Of a DNA stretch of 64,000 nucleotides, positions 62,271 to 64,000 are shown in pieces; positions within the stretch are counted from its first letter, which is position 1, and each line of letters starts with the position of its first letter. Origin of the DNA: Cyclobacteriaceae bacterium. Its GTDB lineage: Bacteria > Bacteroidota > Bacteroidia > Cytophagales > Cyclobacteriaceae. The stretch is from assembly GCA_019638275.1 (NCBI GenBank), contig JAHBUC010000006.1:1-64000 (forward strand), given 5' to 3'. The notes below the pieces were generated by a model that worked only from the letters and a program-made list of their open reading frames with translations, was not told where the DNA came from and made no database searches. A program made the translations under genes and the position numbers.

Positions 62271-64000
62271 ATGCAACGGATATTTTCAACGCTCATTCTC
62301 TCTGTTCTAAGCCTCATTTTGTTCGCGCAGGAATTTTCCCCACGCTACGAAATGGTAAAGCTGAACAAGGAAGTAAATACTTTTTATCATGATGCTGCCC
62401 CCATCATTTCAATCGATGGTACAAAGCTGTATTTCTTTATCCATAACCACCCTGAAAATACCTACGGTAAAACGGGTAGTGATGACATCTGGCAGTCGAC
62501 CATTAAAGACGATGGAACATGGGGCGCACCGGTTCACTTGCGTTCGCCATTCAACATTCACCGCAGCAACCAGGTGTTTACAGCTTTGCCCGATGGTTCA
62601 CTCTTTATTAAAGGAGGTCGCCAAAAAGACACCAAAGGGTTTTCCATTGTGAGTGCAGGTGGTTCACTTACAGAAATAGAAGTGCCGGGTTTCAAGGAAA
62701 TGAATAAAGGTCGCTTTTATGGCGCCAGCATGTCGGCTGATATGAAGCACATGATTATTTTCTTTGGCGAATTAGCCAACAGTACCCGCAGCAGTTTGTA
62801 TGTGAGTAATATGGGCAGTGATGGAAAATGGTCGCGGCCGGTAAAGCTGAACATCAGTACACGTGATGATGACTTCGGACCGTTCATCGCGCCCGATGAC
62901 AAAACGTTGTATTTCGCCAGCGACAGAAATGTGTCGGGTAAATTTGGTAAGTCTGATATTTATAAAACCACACGGTTGGATGACACCTGGCAAAAGTGGA
63001 GTGAACCGGTGAACATGGGCTCACCCATCAATACGGCAGCGGGCGAAATGTACTTTTGCATCGACAAAACCGGTAACGTATTTATGAGCCGTTCGGTAAT
63101 TGGCAGCGATGGGGGCACACTTGATTTATGGAAGCTTGTTCCGCGTGATATTACCGTAAAAGTGGTGGGTACTATTTATAATGAAAAAACCCAGCAGCCC
63201 ATCGATGCAGATGTTCAGGTGAAACCAGCCGGAACAGAGGTTATTCAACTGCATGCGCAAGCCAATGGGAAATATGAAACTAAAATTCCTGAAGTAAACG
63301 GGGTTAAAGTTGCTGCCTCGCGTGCTGAATTTCTTCCGAAAGAAGTTTCCATCACCTTGCCCGACCAGTTAGGAAACGACACAACACTGTATGTTGATTT
63401 ATACCTGACGCCCATAGCCAAAAAATTAATGTTGACGGGCACCGTATACGATAACAAAACCATGAAACCGGTTTCGGCCAACCTGCAGATACAATTGAAA
63501 ACGGATCGCAAGGTTAGTTTTTCCACACGAGCCAGTAATGGGGGTTACGAACAAGAGATTAAACGAACCGGTTGGTATATGTACACCGCTTCCGCAGAAG
63601 GGTATTTAAATGCTATCGACAGTGTTGAGGTAGTTAGTGAAGAAATTACGCCTGTGATCAAAGATCTGGTATTGCAACCTATTGAAGTGGGGCTTACCGT
63701 GCGACTGAAAAATATTTATTTTGATTTCGATAAAACAACACTGAAATCAGAATCCTTTGTTGAGTTGAACAAAGTGGTAGACTTTCTGAAACAGAATGCT
63801 TCGGTAGCCATTCAGATTGAAGGCCATACCGACAGCAAAGGCTCTGACGACTATAACCTGAACTTATCGCAAGGTCGTTCGCAGTCGGTAGTGGATTACC
63901 TGATCAGTCAGGGCATTGATACTTCACGCTTAAGTGCGCAGGGATTTGGCGAAAGCAAACCCATTGACACCAACGATACCGATGCCGGCCGTGCGAATAA
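62271..64000 (+). CDS. OmpA-family protein, 3' end outside the window
   Basis: From the ATG at 62271 the frame is open to the window end (about 576 codons). It starts with a signal peptide (about 1-20, ending LFAQ), then WD40/PD40-like beta-propeller blades (about 45-290; PDDKTLYFASDRN), two CarboxypepD_reg-like beta-sandwich domains (about 300-480) and an OmpA domain (about 490 on; NIYFDFDKTTL, IEGHTDSKGSDDYN, LSQGRSQSVVDYL). Only its last residues are missing. Such proteins in Bacteroidota link the outer membrane to peptidoglycan and often belong to surface or secretion complexes. Confidence 0.9.
   Translation, partial: MQRIFSTLILSVLSLILFAQEFSPRYEMVKLNKEVNTFYHDAAPIISIDGTKLYFFIHNHPENTYGKTGSDDIWQSTIKDDGTWGAPVHLRSPFNIHRSNQVFTALPDGSLFIKGGRQKDTKGFSIVSAGGSLTEIEVPGFKEMNKGRFYGASMSADMKHMIIFFGELANSTRSSLYVSNMGSDGKWSRPVKLNISTRDDDFGPFIAPDDKTLYFASDRNVSGKFGKSDIYKTTRLDDTWQKWSEPVNMGSPINTAAGEMYFCIDKTGNVFMSRSVIGSDGGTLDLWKLVPRDITVKVVGTIYNEKTQQPIDADVQVKPAGTEVIQLHAQANGKYETKIPEVNGVKVAASRAEFLPKEVSITLPDQLGNDTTLYVDLYLTPIAKKLMLTGTVYDNKTMKPVSANLQIQLKTDRKVSFSTRASNGGYEQEIKRTGWYMYTASAEGYLNAIDSVEVVSEEITPVIKDLVLQPIEVGLTVRLKNIYFDFDKTTLKSESFVELNKVVDFLKQNASVAIQIEGHTDSKGSDDYNLNLSQGRSQSVVDYLISQGIDTSRLSAQGFGESKPIDTNDTDAGRAN

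Overview
The window comes from a chromosome of a member of the Bacteroidota, most likely a Cytophagales-type genome. The evidence is an exported protein with a C-terminal CHU_C-like sorting domain, a propeller-type (Reg_prop/Y_Y_Y) sensor kinase, DUF4382 and DUF4197 lipoproteins, TonB_C and plug-like small proteins, AT-rich spacers and TTTG/TAnnTTTG-style promoter elements. No rRNA is present, so the genus cannot be fixed.

Positions 1-31.8 kb are ordinary core chromosome: an anchored propeller-like protein, a dienoyl-CoA-reductase-type SDR, an OmpA lipoprotein with a PLDc_N-like mini-protein, two sensor kinases, a very large BNR-repeat exoprotein, an MFS carrier, a cystathionine gamma-synthase family enzyme, two fibre-like repeat proteins (one with an S74 self-cleaving chaperone) around a CHU_C protein, a 2-oxoacid dehydrogenase E2, pyruvate phosphate dikinase, CinA, an FMN hydroxyacid dehydrogenase, a DUF4197 lipoprotein and PaaN.

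Positions 32.0-51.7 kb are the remarkable part: an integron-like array of 18 cassettes, all genes on the minus strand, separated by 18 palindromic sites of about 85-173 bp built like attC (RYYYAAC ... GTTRRRY, asymmetric spacer, L arms, variable terminal structure). The outermost arms do not pair within a site. They pair across each gene: the two ends of every cassette carry a matching, cassette-specific inverted repeat of about 15-20 bp. A G opposite T recurs at fixed places, so the strand opposite the genes folds better than the gene strand, as for the recombining bottom strand of attC. At the right end there is an unpaired attI-like half site, a candidate outward promoter and a tyrosine recombinase gene. 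Its catalytic spacing is that of XerD, not IntI, and it points toward the array. Its full-length frame is broken by an in-frame TAG in an N-terminal domain. The cargo is mainly exported, lipoprotein, membrane and unknown proteins, plus a SUKH (SMI1/KNR4) protein, a TonB_C protein, one cassette with no clear gene, and one 5.2-kb cassette holding an SF1 helicase-nuclease and an SMC-like zinc-hook ATPase (a candidate defence pair), whose genes are bounded by a second hairpin family.

Positions 53.2-64 kb return to core genes: tRNA-Arg(CCG), a DUF4382 lipoprotein, a SMUG2-like glycosylase, an S9 peptidase, an HPF-type ribosome factor, a penicillin acylase family enzyme, a bacterial homologue of pentameric ligand-gated ion channels, a small membrane protein and an OmpA-family protein cut by the window end. 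All functional statements rest on reading motifs by eye; no database search was possible.
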